From contig NC_046675.1 of the NCBI RefSeq assembly GCF_003369915.1, positions 24,552,001-24,616,000 on the forward strand: a stretch of DNA of 64,000 nt. The letters run 5' to 3'. Source of the DNA: Drosophila miranda (taxonomy: Eukaryota; Arthropoda; Insecta; Diptera; Drosophilidae). A program made the translations under genes and the position numbers. Shown here one piece after another: positions 26,691 to 40,703 of this stretch (the stretch's first letter is position 1; the number at the start of each line of letters is the position of its first letter). Below the pieces are notes generated by a model. It searched no databases. It saw only the letters and a list, made by a program, of their open reading frames with translations, and had not been told where the DNA came from.

Positions 26691-29600
26691 CAAACACCCA
26701 GATTTTCCATTAGTTCGATGTCTTTGGGATCCTAAGGTGAAACATGCAATCCACACAAATCGTGGATGTGTGACTTGAACTTCGCGCCTACATAACATTC
26801 GTATGTTTGTATGCCTAAAAATCTGACCAAAATATTTATTGCCTACTTCCAGGCTGAGCCCGCAAATTCTTCAGTACATTTCAGCAACAGTTCCTTCGCA
26901 ACATATATGAACATCACGAAATTGGCAGCATTATTTTATTCCGCAACATCTTCTTTGCAACATATGTTTGGCCTTCAATAGAAAACAAAATTTTACTTAA
27001 ATGTTTTTTTTATATTAATGCAATTAAGTCGTGCTTTTTAAATTTTTCAATTCGTATAAAAAATTTATACATTTATCGGATGAATAATTTTTTTTTTTAA
27101 ATCGCAATGGAAATGCTCATAAGGCATAGACTGCATGCCTTCAATCAACAAGTTCAAGGCAACAATCTTCTTCACCCCTGTGAAATTTTGAAATTAACCG
27201 ATCGGCCGATATATTGCCGAGATACACTCCAAAGAATGTTGCACATTTTCGTACAAAAAGAAGATATTAAGAGAGATTTGAAGTTTAATTTTCAGGGATA
27301 CTTCTTTTAGTAACTCATGGTAACTCCTTTTCACTACCTTGACTAGGAATGCACCTCGAAAAAAGTGGCCAGGCAGCATCCTCCTCAATCTGTAAGCAAT
27401 TCGTGGCCCAAGGTGTAACAATCAAGCAAATCAGTATTTTCATGGAGCAATGGCAATTCAACCGCAAGCCATTACCATCTCCAGCTTAATTGGAGACTTT
27501 ACTGCCTTTAATTGACAACGACACAACGCTGACTCCCCACATAACACACACAGCACCTTTTGATTGACACCTTACAATCATATTTTCCTCGTCTTTATAG
27601 ATAATGGAAAAGCATTCATCAGTTGCTGGGGCGCGATTTGAAGACCAACATTACGATGTACAAAAGAATAATCATCCATCGGTGCGGGAGCGCACCCAAA
27701 ACCAAAACTAACACCAAAACCCATCTTGAATAGTAAGCAATCATATGTGGGCTGCGTTGTTTACGCTCAATATTAAATGATGTATTCTACGGTCGTACTC
27801 GAATGGATTATCCCAAGACCAAACAGATTTGCGCCTCCAAAGCAAACCAATTAATCACAAACACAGATTCCTGTATGCATGCGATACAATTCAAGCACTG
27901 AACCAAATTTCGGTTGAATTCACATTGAAAATACTCGAATTGTCGATAGTGATGGCTTTATTGTTGAAGAGGCACTGGCTGCCGCGCAGCGCACTTGACT
28001 CGGTTGCTTCGGATGCCCTCCGGGGTACCTCAGGCCATGTGGCTGCTCCTCCTGTTCCATTGCCAAGCGAAGGTTATGTGCGGAACAATAGACGAACGTA
28101 TATGCTACCATTTTGGCATTTCAGAACAACCCCCTGAAAGAAAATGTGGCGTCAAGTGAATGGCTGGGCAGTCAGAGGCACGACAAGCGAATGGCTGATG
28201 CTCTAATTGCTCTTGTCTTCAATCCTTAGCTTGAGGCCTGAGCGGAGCCCAGGCTGAACTGTCTACTGAACCATTTATAGCCTTCCATCGATAGGGTATT
28301 GGCTATGAGCTGTACGAATATATCGCTTGTTAACAACAGCCTTATGGCCGAGTTATTGTCTGGCGGACGGGACGGGCCAGTTCGTGTCTTGAGTCTTTCG
28401 TTTGACGCATCTTTGAGATCATTCTCTAATAGATTGCCGCTATAACTGAAAGAGAAACACCAACAGAAACAGAAAACGAAACTGAAATGGAAATGGAAAT
28501 AGAAATAAATACAACAATTAACAAAGTGCGCCGTTTGTTTACTTTGATTTACTTAACGTTTTTTTGTATTTTTTCTTTTTTTTATTGTTTTAAGTTTCAT
28601 TTTTTCATTGCATTGTTACTGTTGCTTGACCTTTAATAGTCGTGTTGTACATTGTGCCATGGGCGTCTTGGTAGGTCTGCCTCTACCCCACTCACACCGT
28701 ACCGTACAGACAGTTGGATCTGGAGATGTTGGTTCAAAAGTGTAGCTGGAGCATCTCAGAAATGCCTGCACAATTGAACTTCAAATCTTTGCTTTCGCGG
28801 TGGCAGTGGGTAAGTGCAATAAATGCTGCCAAAGGTGATAATCTTGGCTTATTCATTGCTCTTCATGTTCGTCACTTAAGGTCAATGATATGACCGAGCA
28901 GAGCCGAGCCGAGCGGAGCTGACCGCATGCCGGACGCGAACGTGATCATCGCTCAACCGCTCTGACCTTGCATCATTGTTTGTTTGACAAATTTGTAGCA
29001 GGCCACAGAAGCGGACCAAACTTGCGACCGGATGCGGCTCGAAGTATCATGGCAGAAGAGAAGCACAGACAGAGACTGGCCGAGATATCTGGCAGGGCAG
29101 GCAAAGGTGTATTCCTTTCCTCTTAGCACCTTCTGACGTCTGTGTGCCGTATGCGCAATATTTTCCATACATATTATTTGCTGTTATCAATTATGTGCGT
29201 GGGGTGTTAAGCCGGTCCACTTTCATTTTTCATGCACAGCACGACTTCCCTAAAGCGGTACAGAAACCTCTTAATAAACGTGTGAATCTTCCATTGGTTT
29301 CTGTGTGTTGTTTGCTTCTATTTGCTAAGCCGTAAAGCTCTTGGAAGCTCATGGAAATTGAATGTGGGGGGACCTTGCCTTGCTGAAATCTACAGCCAGA
29401 AGAAGAGTCGCCCGTCGGGTCGAGTGGCGACTCCGGCTATCAACATGAATTATGTGGAATTGCACCAATTTGGCAATTAAACATGTGTAGCGTGAGAGAA
29501 CGACAGAGACGGCCAGTTAGCAGCGGGGGAAAGAGTGAAAGAGCTAGTGCTAGTGCTAGTGAGCATAAATGGCATCTACAAATGTTGCTGCTTATTTGCG

Positions 29601-30906
29601 GCTGAGCGACCTTCAGTGGATTCACAGCCAGGCCACAGATGATGATGATGATGACACACCTATGTACACCAATATATATTGTACATATGTTTGCCTCTAT
29701 GTGTTTGGATTGGATTGAATTTTGTGGGTCCCACACCTTCTTCTTGGTGTTCTTTTGCCATGACTAGTGAACCCCTTTGACATCGCGCTGCTAATTGCAG
29801 AAACGAGCAGAGCAGATCCCAAACAGAAATAGAAACAGAAACAGAATTCCAAATTCGTGATATGCAAGAATTAAAAGTCATGGTATGCCGTGACATCAAG
29901 ACAAAAAGAACACCCAGAATTAATAATATGTTATGATGCTAATGGGTTTTTTATCGCGCCCCCAAATTGTTCTGTAACATCATGCATTTACGAGTATTTT
30001 TACTGGAAGCTTCCGCTGTATGGCTGACTACAAAGCTGTGTCCATAGCCTTCTCTTATCAGATCGCTACATACTCCCTTCACCAACCCGCCTGAGTCATC
30101 AGATCACGGCTCTCTGATTGCGAATCTTCAGCTTGGTCCGAGCCAATCTTCAAGTGTCGCTTGCCATTAAATTGACCTTAAAAACGGCTTTCCATTGGGA
30201 TGGATGGTGTGTCAAATGGGTCTCCAGCTGGCTGCTACCACAGCTACCGATTAATGATGGTGGTTATGATGATGATGATGCTGCGGCTGCGGCTGTGGCT
30301 GTGTGGCATCGCAAGTCATTGCTCACCCAATTTCAAAATATATTAACCCGCACACACATGTATGTATGTACGACTACGGTACATCGATAAATTGAAGGAA
30401 AAAATCGTAGAGTAATCCGCTCTAAGACAATTCCACCTCATGGCATTCAGTGTGTGGCTCAAATTTCACTAATAGCCAAACCTTCATACCTCCCTCCCTC
30501 CCTCACCAACTCCCCCCACGCGGCACCCCGCTTGCGGATCAATCGAACGAACGAACGAACGATCGATCGATCGATCGAATTTGATTTTCGGCTGCCGCCG
30601 CACTGAAGGTCGAGCGCCCCATCGATTCGTCTTCAGCGCAACTCAAAGATGAATTACATTTACATTTCGTTATTGTAATTGCCAACGAATGTGACCAGCG
30701 ATCCCCAAAACACACGATGAATATTTGTACACATCATGATCAGGAAAGTGGGCTCTGCTGGAAAGGTCATTTTCGATTTGACATTGTCGGAATCAAATTC
30801 GGGGTTAGTCTGAACGGACTCTGGAAAAGTTGTGTAGTCAAAAAAAAACGAAAAAATAATTCCGATTATTTTAAATCTCCCAAAAGTTTTAAATATATAT
30901 TTTGCA
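26691..30906. other. Intergenic region between spineless and the 212-residue gene
   Basis: 4.2 kb with no convincing gene. A 67-codon frame at 27107-27310 (+) has no recognisable relative. A palindromic CGAA/CGAT tract lies at 30543-30579. It may contain further spineless regulatory DNA, but nothing specific can be named. Confidence 0.6.
30543..30579. repeat. (CGAA)n(CGAT)n compound microsatellite
   Basis: Four CGAA units run directly into about four CGAT units. The CGAT part is self-complementary and contains repeated ATCGAT words. Confidence 0.95.
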
Positions 30907-31686
30907 ATGAATTATTTTGAGGAGGGGACTACACCCATGGATTACTGCGATGAGGAATCTGAGACTGGTGTTACCCAGGAGTCGGAAGATACAAGCGGCG
31001 AGGACTCGGAGCCACTCCGTGTGCGTGAGATGATTAAACTCTACAACTTTGCCACAGAACAGAACCAGGAGCTGAAGCACGTCAAGTCGATGTACCTGGC
31101 TTCTGGCAAACCCATGGCTCCCATCTTGGCGGACGGCGAGAGCTATTACAGCGTGAGCGGCAGTCTCTCAGCGGAAGAGCAAATCAAGGAGATGGAGATC
31201 GAACCCAATAAAGAGTGAGTTGGGGCCCAGTGTACACCCAGTGTGTGACCGCATCTTCTATATCTTTGAAACCAACTTCGGCAGGAACGATGATGTTGCT
31301 GCAGCAACCTTTTGTATGACCACCAAGGAGGATCGCACATATTTGCGTCAGTGCCTCCTGTGCAACAGCGAAAATAAACATTCAATGCCCATTGGAGCCC
31401 TGGAGAAGAGCTACACCAGCAGCACTACCATTCGGCGCATAGAAAATGGTTCGTATTCGTGACTTATACTCCTGGTTGAAGTTTGAAGGCTGAAGGATAC
31501 CCCAACGCAATATTTACAGGTGTTCGCATTGTCATTGACATCTTCTGCGAATCTGATGACAATACCATCGACTTGATGGGAAGTGTCGTGCAGACAACGA
31601 TCCCATCAAGTCGCATTCTGACCGAATTCCATAACGAATCAATGGGATTGGGCATCGAGAAGAAGCCCAAGCCCAAACAGTTCTAA
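30907..31686 (+). CDS. Unrecognised 212-residue acidic protein
   Basis: Three exons, 30907-31214, 31285-31448 and 31520-31686, join in matching phase across 70- and 71-nt introns and give 212 residues. The second donor (GTTCGT) is weak but keeps the frame. The first third is rich in Glu, Asp, Ser and Thr (EESETGVTQESEDTSGEDSE), then comes a helical-looking stretch (LRVREMIKLYNFATEQNQEL). The C-terminal half contains two cysteines close together (LRQCLLCNSENK), a beta-like hydrophobic stretch (VRIVIDIFCE) and a basic end (EKKPKPKQF). There is no signal peptide, membrane segment or named domain that I recognise. The compact intron structure and consistent coding frame support a real gene. The function is unknown. 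Its 5'UTR and promoter are not obvious. Confidence 0.7.
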
Positions 31687-32139
31687 ACTAGCCCAAGAAA
31701 ACCCAACAAAATTCGATGTTACATACGCACAACCAATTTTGTGTGTGTGTGCTATTTTCTTTCTTTCGTTTTGACAGAAAATGCAAACAAAAAGCCACAC
31801 AAAAACGAAACATCGAATGACTCTACTTCCTCCAGAGTCCGTCACGAAAACTGAAAACTGTAAATGAAAATGAAAATGGCAAAGAAAAACGCCTTGCGAA
31901 TATGAAACCTAGAAACTCAATGAGGCAACACACGACAGGCGGCAAGGCAAGACGGACCTCAAGCCAGCCAAAGAAAACTACAACAACAACAACTGCAGCA
32001 CCAACAACAGCCTTTGCATCTGCACCGCAGCACCATCCCTCGCCGCTTTTTCGACTCACGACAAAAGGGCTCTCGAGAGTAAATAAACGGCATGAATTGA
32101 AAATGGAAAATGGAAATCTTCGCTTCGCTTACAAAACCT

Positions 32140-32166
32140 AACCAACCAACCAACCAACCAACCAAC
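32140..32166. repeat. (CCAA)n microsatellite
   Basis: Tandem AACC units, seven copies with one interruption at the end. Confidence 0.95.
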
Positions 32167-35100
32167 AACCCAACCGCCAGAAATCTGACTGAATGATGCC
32201 GCCAAAAGAGCCAGCGAATGAACGAATCTTAGATGAGGAAAATGCTTTCGCAACTTGCCGCCCAATCTGGCTTAGATCTCCGCCACTGCCACCACTCGAT
32301 TGCTCTATTTAGCCTGCTTCGCTTCTGCTTCTGGCCCAGCATCAACATCAGCATTAAGTTTCAGCCCCAAGTATCAGCGGCAAACGTTCCAATAAATTAG
32401 ACAAATAAACACCCATCAGTGGGTGAAGGGTTTCCCTAAACGATGGCATTGCAAATGCTAATAACGTGCAATGAAAACTGAAAATGAAAATGAAAACTGA
32501 AACGGAGAAGCTGTTAACTGTTAACTGAAAATGAGAATGAAAATGAAAATTAAGCTGCAATGTTAACGCTTTGCTGACTGCGACGGAGGCTTGCCCACTC
32601 GGCCCCAAGCCGATGACGATCTAACTTCGTTAGCTGCCAGAGAAGATGCTGCACAGTGGATGGAAAGACGACTTTAATTGTTTGTTATATTTTAAATAGT
32701 TGGTTTATTTAGTTTCTGGAATAGGTAAGTCCCATAAACTGGATCACTCCCAAGGCAGATTCTACTAATCGAATATTCTTTAGAATCCACAAGGAACATT
32801 TCTTGGAGGAAACCATCACAAAAATACGATTTTGACTTTCAACAGATCAAGAGTCGGAACAATTTCCACTTTAGCGATCTCCACCTGACGTCCCCTGCAG
32901 CACAACTCAATTTGATCCAATTTTAGAGACAACAATTCCACTTAAGGGTTCAGTCCACTGAAAAGTCCTCATAAAGTCAACTTTGGGGTCTGGGCACATC
33001 TTTAAATTGTTCCTAACCAAATCCAATCTAAACTAACTCAAAATTTGTAGCACATCTGAGCTCAATTGGGCTTTTTTGGCCATAATCGAAAGCATTCTGA
33101 ATATATTTCTTTACAAATTAACAGAATTTTCTCTCTTGCGTGTAGGCGGCCTAGCCATGCCATGCCACTGTCGCCCACTGTACTCGGGGGACGAAGCTCT
33201 GCTTGGCGCTTCTTTTGTGTTGTATCTGCTGCCTCCGACTGGCTCTGTCTCAGCCTCTGCCTCTGTCTCTGCCTCTGTCTCCGACTCTGACTGTTGCGGG
33301 CGGCCTAATGTGAATTTTAAACCAAGTTGGGTGCACTCGGAGGTATCAGTTCAAAGCGCGACTTCGTGCGACTCGGTTGTGTCGTTCCGCCAAAATCCCG
33401 CCATCCCCGAGATACAAAGATACTGAAAAGCATCTGCAGACGCGCGATATTTTGAAGTTGTGTCTGGGCAGGACTGTGTGAACTTGTGTGTGTTGATGGC
33501 ATGCCAGAAGCGGAATATATTATATAATTTATGCGAACCGATTTGGTTCCAGTGTGTGAGTGCTCTTGACTTTGTTTGGAGCACTGGAACCGAGCTGCAA
33601 CTGCAGCTAGATGCACCACTCGGCACTCCAATCGGCTGCTGTCTCTGACATTTGATCTTTGCAAAGATCACATCGTTTCGTACCTCACACCGCCTCGAAT
33701 CTCGCATTGCATTGCATCGGATGTGTGACCATATGGAATATACTTTAGCCACCTACCACCACCTACAGCGGCAATTAGTTTGTTCAGTTTAAGACTGCGA
33801 CTGCAACTGCAACGGCGACACGGGCGAAGGTGAGCCATAAGCTGTGGATCAGCATTGATGCATCTTAATAACTTCCTCTGCGATCCAGCGATCCAGCGAT
33901 CCCGCAATCCATGGGGGTTCTGAGAGGGCGCCGAAGACAGTCAGATGCTTTGGAAAACAATTAGAAAAATGCCAGCGATGTCTGGGCCAATGCTTTTTGG
34001 CCTGGCCCTGCTGTAATCAACCTGTAATGCCAGCTAATTGGCATAATTGTTGTAGTAGATGTTGTTTCTCTTCTGCTATTATTCGCTGGGAGTCTTTGAA
34101 CATCTTTGAGTTAGATTCGCAATGCTCTTTCAGTGGAAATTACTGGCAAAAATGTCAAATAGGCTTCGCCTTGCTGGCCACAAGCACAAGGCAGCCAAAA
34201 ATAACCCAGCAACCAGAAAAAAAAATAAAACTGAAACCAGCATCACGAGCTCCAGAGGCCCAAGAGGATAAAGCAGTAAATATTTCCCGCTGTCGTTGTC
34301 AAAAAGGTCAAGACAAGGAAAATCCACCAAAACTAGATGCCAGTCCAATAATGTTCAAGAGGCTCTGTGCTGAGGCCTGTTGCTTCTGCCTGCCACTACT
34401 GCCCCTGCGGCGTCTGCTGTTGCTGCTGTTGTTGCCACACGCACTTGACTGAAATGGCGGCTGGCCTGGCCGCAACTTGCCCCAAATGTTGTGGTTAGCA
34501 TTGAGATAGATGATCTCGTTAGCAAATAATATGGCTGAGATTGCATGTGATAGTTGAACTTTTGGCTAGAGCTTCAATCTTTGGATATTAATATAAACTG
34601 GGGTACTTTGGATAAATCTACACAATAATGCTCGTTGAGTTGAATCCTTGAGAGGGCTTCTTTCAAAAACAAAGCCAGTAGTCGGTACAGAGGGTACAAT
34701 ACTACCCTGAGAGGCCTTTGAGATCCCAGAATGGTAGTATCGTTCCTGGGTAGAGATTTATTCCTTACATTACCTCACGGCGTCTATTTTTGCTCCGAAT
34801 CCTTTCCTTGGGCGCCTGTCGAAACCGTTCTGAAGATTTGTCTATTTGAACTGACATGTTTACGATCGCATAATTCAAGTTCAACCACTCAAACCGACAG
34901 TCATCTGCCATCATCTACAAGATTATCTCAAAGCAAGATTTGACAGATTTTTCTCTGATGCAGTCATACAGAGTTAGGCAGAGTTAAGATCGTTAGCTAG
35001 CATCAGGAATATATGTATGTGTATTGAGGAGAATGTTAGCAGAAAGATGTACATGCTGGATGTACTTTTGGATTAGTTTGGTTTGGTAGCCTAAATTGGG

Positions 35101-35740
35101 TAACCGACATGATTAAGCAGTCATGTTGTAGACGCTACATATCTCTCGTAATACCCACCACAAACGGACGTGCTTGACCCCATCTGGATACACAAAGTAT
35201 ATAGTTTACAGCATCCGACGGACAGCTCAATTTGGGCTTATTTGGCTAGAATAAATAGCCATAAAATGCATTTACAATTCGGATGGGATGCTTTGTTGGC
35301 CACTGCGCTTGACAGTTTCATTGCTGTGTGGTGTGTGCGGCTCTGGTGGTGGAGAGTATCATCTACGGGTGTGGAGATGTGTGGAGTGGAGTGGCAAGGT
35401 TGTAAAATTGAATTGTAGGTGGAGGTCGAGACGTGGCGCAGGCCTAGAGGAGATGGAAGACACCACCACAGTACTTACTGCGAATTCTACAGATATAACA
35501 ACAGCTAAAGTTAATGTTTTATAAATTACAATTCATTACAAAACCTCAAATCGACAATAAACAATATGAAAACGATGAAAATTGGTTTCCCCCGCACAAC
35601 AAAACAACAAAACAACTTAGCAGCATTAAGTATTTTCAATTGGAAAGAGAGATATTTTTTGGGAAAGTTACGACTAAAGTAAACAGAGTTTCTGTTACGC
35701 AAAGATTGGCAACAAAAGACTCATGTATGGCATTATTATA

Positions 35741-35764
35741 GGATGGATGGATGGATGGATGGAC
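35741..35764. repeat. (GGAT)n microsatellite
   Basis: Six GGAT units just upstream of the signal-peptide exon. Confidence 0.95.
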
Positions 35765-35941
35765 GGAAGGGAATGATGCGAGGCATTGTATAAGGCAATT
35801 AGCGCTTGCTTAGGGCCCTCCTGCACTTTCCCATCTGTGGCACAATGTCTATTCAATAACTGCTTTATTAATGCCTTTTCAGTTGTAAGCCCTCCTCAAG
35901 CATATCACCCAACCGAAGCTCCGGAGAGAACGATCATCGAA

Positions 35942-38900
35942 ATGTTCACGCAAGCGATCCCAAAGTATTCGCGGCTCTTGGCCCTGGCTTTGTTCTGCGC
36001 GACGCTATTTTTGGGCAGTGAGGTAAGTTTTGACATCTACCCTTAGCCTCGGGGGACTCGGTGGACTCAGGGAGCTATGCCCGATCGAGAGGGAATGTGA
36101 GAGATATGCCAGAGATAGCGATGGCGATAGCTTTGCCGATTGTGCACGTGAGACGAGCATTGAAATGCAAATTACGGAATTGTATAAATATTTAAATACT
36201 TCATATATATTTGTTGGCTGGAAAGGTGCTTATTAGCGCCTCGCCAGAGATTGTAGTAATTAATTGCTGAAACGCTGTAAACACTGGTATGCTATGCCCG
36301 ATGCTAATGAAGCTCGGACTAAGTATCTAAGTGAGCATTTAGGGGGGTACGAAATGTATTATAATAGTTACTGAAATTGAATACAATCATTTCCACTTGC
36401 ACCCCACAACCATAAATCCATCTCCGGCCCCAAGATAACGGGTTATCATAATTCGAAACGTGACCCCGGCGCAGTGGTTCAGGGGCGTGACCAAAATGGG
36501 GATGCTATCTGAACATGTTTCCTGGGGTCACCCCTACAGAAGACAATGGAGGAGTTTTTCCAATACACATGCAAGTAAATTTGCACAGAGAAAGTCTCAC
36601 ATTTTCAAGTCCCTTTAAGGAGAACTTTCCCTGCCAACTTGCTGAAAAACTGAACTTAAACATACACAAACCAAACTTCATCTTGGGTTCGCCCCTGGGC
36701 GGCTGACTCCATCGCCATCTTGATCGTCTTAGCCATCTAGCATTGCTTCCCAAGACACTCTTTGAGCAACGGCGGAAAGTGTTGTAATTCTGCGCTCTTT
36801 ACGCTTTGTTTCGTTTTTAATTTATTCTCGTGTGTGTCTCCGTGAGTGCATCCACTATTCACACACACAAAAAACTCACCCACATCCACTTGAGCTCCCT
36901 GGCAAAGGTCTCCTCCGAGTATATTAAAAACAAAAGACTCGGATGACCAAGTGACCTTTTTCCCCCCCGAAACTCTGACACTTTTGCAGAAATGGAACAA
37001 CCAACAACAGCGAGAAAAGTGTGTTGATTGTTTTCGTTATTTGCATACAAGAAATTAAAACCAAACTGGCGATGCGGATGGAATGGGTCTGAACCGAACC
37101 CAAGCCGAACTGAACTGAAGTGTCTGGTCTTTGGGCTGTTTTGCCACGGACGAGTGGTTAACTAGGCGCAGAATGTGTGTCTTTGCTGTGGCCCATAAAT
37201 ATGCCTGCAAATGAAATTGAAGACCGTTTCAAATTATGGCAAATTACCCAAATAAGAAACACAAGCACACACCACACAATAAACATCGCGAAATTGAAAA
37301 CTTTAGTTGGGCCTTGGATTGCACCATCAACAAAACCGAATCATGCTCTTCTTCCTTAAGTGCTTTTCCATCGTATTTGGTTTGATTGCCATCCAGGCTG
37401 CCTTTCCGCAGTTCCAGTAATTTGATTATCACCGTGTCGTAGATACGACCTTATAAGGTGAAGTGAAGCTCAAGCCAAGACAAATTCAGCTTCAACTTTA
37501 CAAGCTTCTAGTCGGATGCAATCACATGACCTTATGGGGTGAAGAAAAGAAGCATTAAGCGAGTCTAATTGAGTTCAAATTAAGTTGCAAATAAATACCT
37601 TTCTAGGAGAATTGAATGGGTGGATGGGATGGCCAATCATTTATAATTGAGAAAACCCTAAGCTACCTCTTACTTTTCGACATTTTGACCAGGCTTACAT
37701 AAGCATTCCCTTAAGGTGTCAAAGGTGTCAAAGGTGTCAAAGATTTCATAGATTGCATCGAATGGAATGCTGGGAAAATGTACTCTTATGGGTGTTTTTC
37801 ATTTTTCACGGACCCTTGCGGAAGCTTCTTCTCACATCAGATTTCCGCACGTACTCCCAGACAGATCCAGTCGCAGATTTCGATAAGTCATTGGGCTATA
37901 ATTTGCGACTACCGACGTGAAATTTTTTCTATATAATTAAACAAAACATAAAGAAACATTCACAATATCAACAGCAAGGCAAGTGCAGCAGCAAAAAGTA
38001 AAAAACCTAAAAATAAAGTTGACATTTCACACAGCGGCAGCAGGTCGTCTGTTGCAAGCAGCCGTGGCACCATGTGCCAACTTATGACATCACTTCAATT
38101 CATCACTTCTGGGCCCGGGCCATGGCAACCTAAGAGCAAAACTTACATACATGCAGCGCACAACGTACAGCGTACATTTGCAGCCTGCAGCTTGCAGCCG
38201 GCAGTCACACATGACGGGGCACGAGTACGCGCAGATGATATCGATCTCTCGCCATCATTTGTTTTTGGCCAGTCTAATAGTTTGGGGCCTGAGAAAGGCC
38301 CCCGTCAGGGCTTCCAGCCAATTATGCTTGCCAGCCTTTATCTTAAGTGATACCCCTGGGGAGTATTCACAGCGGTTCCTTTTATTGTGATGCCTATTTC
38401 GCAAAACCTATACTTACAGATATTACCTACATATGATGAAGAAACAAGGCCGAAGTGGGTGGATTATTATCTCCCTGTCTATATAGTATCTATCTGTTAA
38501 ACTGATGACCCATTTGCTTTTCTCCGTGTAGGCCCAAAATGCCTTTCAGACAACAAGTCCTGCCTCACATCTCATGGAGAAGACTTCGTTTTCGTGCACA
38601 GGACGACCAGCTGGCTACTACGCGGACGTGGAGACGGGCTGTCAAGTGTACCATATGTGCGATGGCCTGGGCCGTCAGTTCAGCTACACGTGCCCCAACA
38701 CGACGCTCTTCCAGCAGCGCATGCTCATCTGCGATCACTGGTACATGGTCAACTGCTCCAAGGCGGAGAGCAACTATGCCGCCAATCTGCTAATTGGTTG
38801 GTGCCTTTACGATCCCTCTCCAAATGCCACAGGATAATCCCATTGAATACTTTGAATAGGTCAGCGCGACAAACCCTTTGTGAACGATGAGGAAAATAGT

Positions 38901-40550
38901 CTAAGAACCCCAAGACCCGACCTCCTGGATCGTCCCTATGCTCCTGACTATTCGGGCGAGTCCTTTAGAAGTCAATACAAGGTGAGTTCATGCAGTCTCG
39001 AAGAAGGACATCTAAATAATTCGAATATATCGCCTTGACAGCAACTAACTCCCAACCAGAATCAAATACGTGACGAGTCCTTCAAGGGTGCCAATGTCGG
39101 ATCTGCAAAATATGATCCACAAATTTCGACGCAGACACGTTGGCGCATTCCTCCGCCCAGTCGTACCATCCAGCCGCCGGCCTACGAGCCACAGATCGAG
39201 CTGCCAAGCAGCACAGCGAAACCAAGGATCACCACGACCACCAGTCGAGCGACCACCAGTCGAGCCACCACCAGTCGAGCTACCACCAGGACGACAACAA
39301 CGACTACAACTCGGAGACCTATCACTGTGAGCGTGTCCACCAAACGAACAGAGGCACTGCACACCCGCAGGCCGACAGCCCTGGCAGTGGATCATGATAT
39401 GGAGGATCTGGGAACCAGTCACAGCACGCGGTACAATACCTCGGCGGACTTTAATTCGGTGGAGGGACCGCTACGGGCCACAAAGAACACCAGCACCAAG
39501 CTGGTCAAGTTCGTAAAGCCGCCATCGAAGATCTACGAGCCGCCGTTCCTGTATCCCATTTACAACCAGGATGAAGAGACAAGACAACCAGCTCCAGCTG
39601 CCATTGGACCGGTGACCCTTAGCACCTCCACAGCAGCCCCATTCAGTCCGAGTGTCAGCCGGATACACATCAGCGAGACCAGCACCACTGCGCGTCCTCA
39701 AAGCCGGCCCACAACCTTGGCGGGCTTGCCCTTCTCCTTTGCCTCGCCACCCACGACGACGAGCACGGCAGCAGTCCCTCCACGGAACGAGAACCGAACT
39801 CCGGCCCCAGCACAGAGTTTCCGCCTGGTCACAACCACATCCGTGCCCAATATAGCACCGCCAGCAGAGCACAAGCTGCAGCTACCGTTCAACGATCTGT
39901 TACCACCATTTGTGGACTTTGTTCCCCATGACATAGCCACCACTCAGGGACCGCCCATCTATTACGAGTGGAAAGTGCCCTCCAATGGCTTGGAACCCCC
40001 CAAGCTTGATCCTCCAATCGGCGTAGATGGACGTGAGTACCCCGAGACCACTGGCGACTATGGGGTTGTCCAGGGTAGGGGTACCGCGGACATATTTAAT
40101 ACCAGGCTGAACGACATAGCCAGCCATCAGCAGAAACCAGCAGATCGTGTTCAGGTCCAGGTGCCGGTACAGCAATCGAGCACCAGCAGACGCTTACCCA
40201 CCTCCAGGTCCATCAAAACCACGGAGAAGTATGATCAGGCACAGCGTCGCTCGGATGTGGTCGGAAGTTCCACGGATATAACAACGCTACGAAAGCAGCT
40301 GCTCATTCCGGAGTACGCCTTTCCCCTGGAAGCGATCGGGCGGACGGGCTATGGTCCTGGGGCCGGTATCGGGGCCAGTTCCAGCACCAGCACCGGAGAT
40401 GTGTACAATTCCTTTCAGTTAAAGATACCCGAGCATCGTAGCGGATTGGGCAGCAGTTCCAGCAAATGGTTCGGCGAAAATCCCAAGTGTCCGGAGTGCC
40501 ATCCATCGTTCGTCCTGCCGGGCACCTGCGAGCCATGTCTGAGGAGATAG
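35942..40550 (+). CDS. Secreted protein with one chitin-binding type-2 domain (CPAP1-like)
   Basis: Exons 35942-36022, 38532-38796, 38860-38981 and 39042-40550 join in phase and give 658 residues. Residues 1-26 form a signal peptide (LLALALFCATLFLG). Cysteines C49, C64, C70, C81, C94 and C102 (spacing 14-5-10-12-7) match a single peritrophin-A/CBM14 domain, with the aromatic residues expected for chitin contact. The remaining 550 residues are Thr-, Ser- and Pro-rich and likely disordered and glycosylated. They include three ATTSR repeats (coding DNA 39235-39290), and the protein ends with two CxxC pairs (CPEC and CEPC). One-domain proteins of this kind are cuticle proteins analogous to peritrophins. 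They bind chitin in the apical extracellular matrix. From its location it may be the orthologue of D. melanogaster CG14880, recalled from memory and not checked. A poly(A) signal lies at 40704. Confidence 0.85.
36023..38531 (+). other. Large first coding intron of the chitin-binding gene
   Basis: 2.5-kb intron between the signal-peptide exon and the chitin-binding exon. A signal-peptide exon set apart by a long intron is common among insect cuticle genes. A three-fold GGTGTCAAA repeat lies near 37715-37742. I recognise no other gene. Confidence 0.7.
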
Positions 40551-40703
40551 TCCAGCTCTACATAGGTTCCAATTTATCTATAAACTGCATTCCATTATCC
40601 GCATCTGCATCTGCCCCTAGGTCCTAGTATTAGCCCTTGCTGCCCCAGAGCCAGAGAGAAGCATCTTTCACGCATTTAAATGTTAAAGTTATTGTATATC
40701 AGC

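Larger units (their letters stand above)
31687..35881. other. Intergenic region and presumed 5' non-coding part of the chitin-binding gene
   Basis: 4.2 kb. An AATAAA near 32082 could end the upstream gene. A CCAA tetranucleotide tract lies at 32140-32166 and a GGAT tract at 35741-35764. The coding exon at 35942 is preceded by an acceptor-like CTTTTCAG ending at 35881, so a non-coding first exon probably lies somewhere here, but I could not place it. Confidence 0.5.

Noticed and set aside
27107-27310. 67-codon frame downstream of spineless
   Set aside because: The translation is not low-complexity but has no recognisable relative, no poly(A) signal nearby and no exon partners. Too weak to call.
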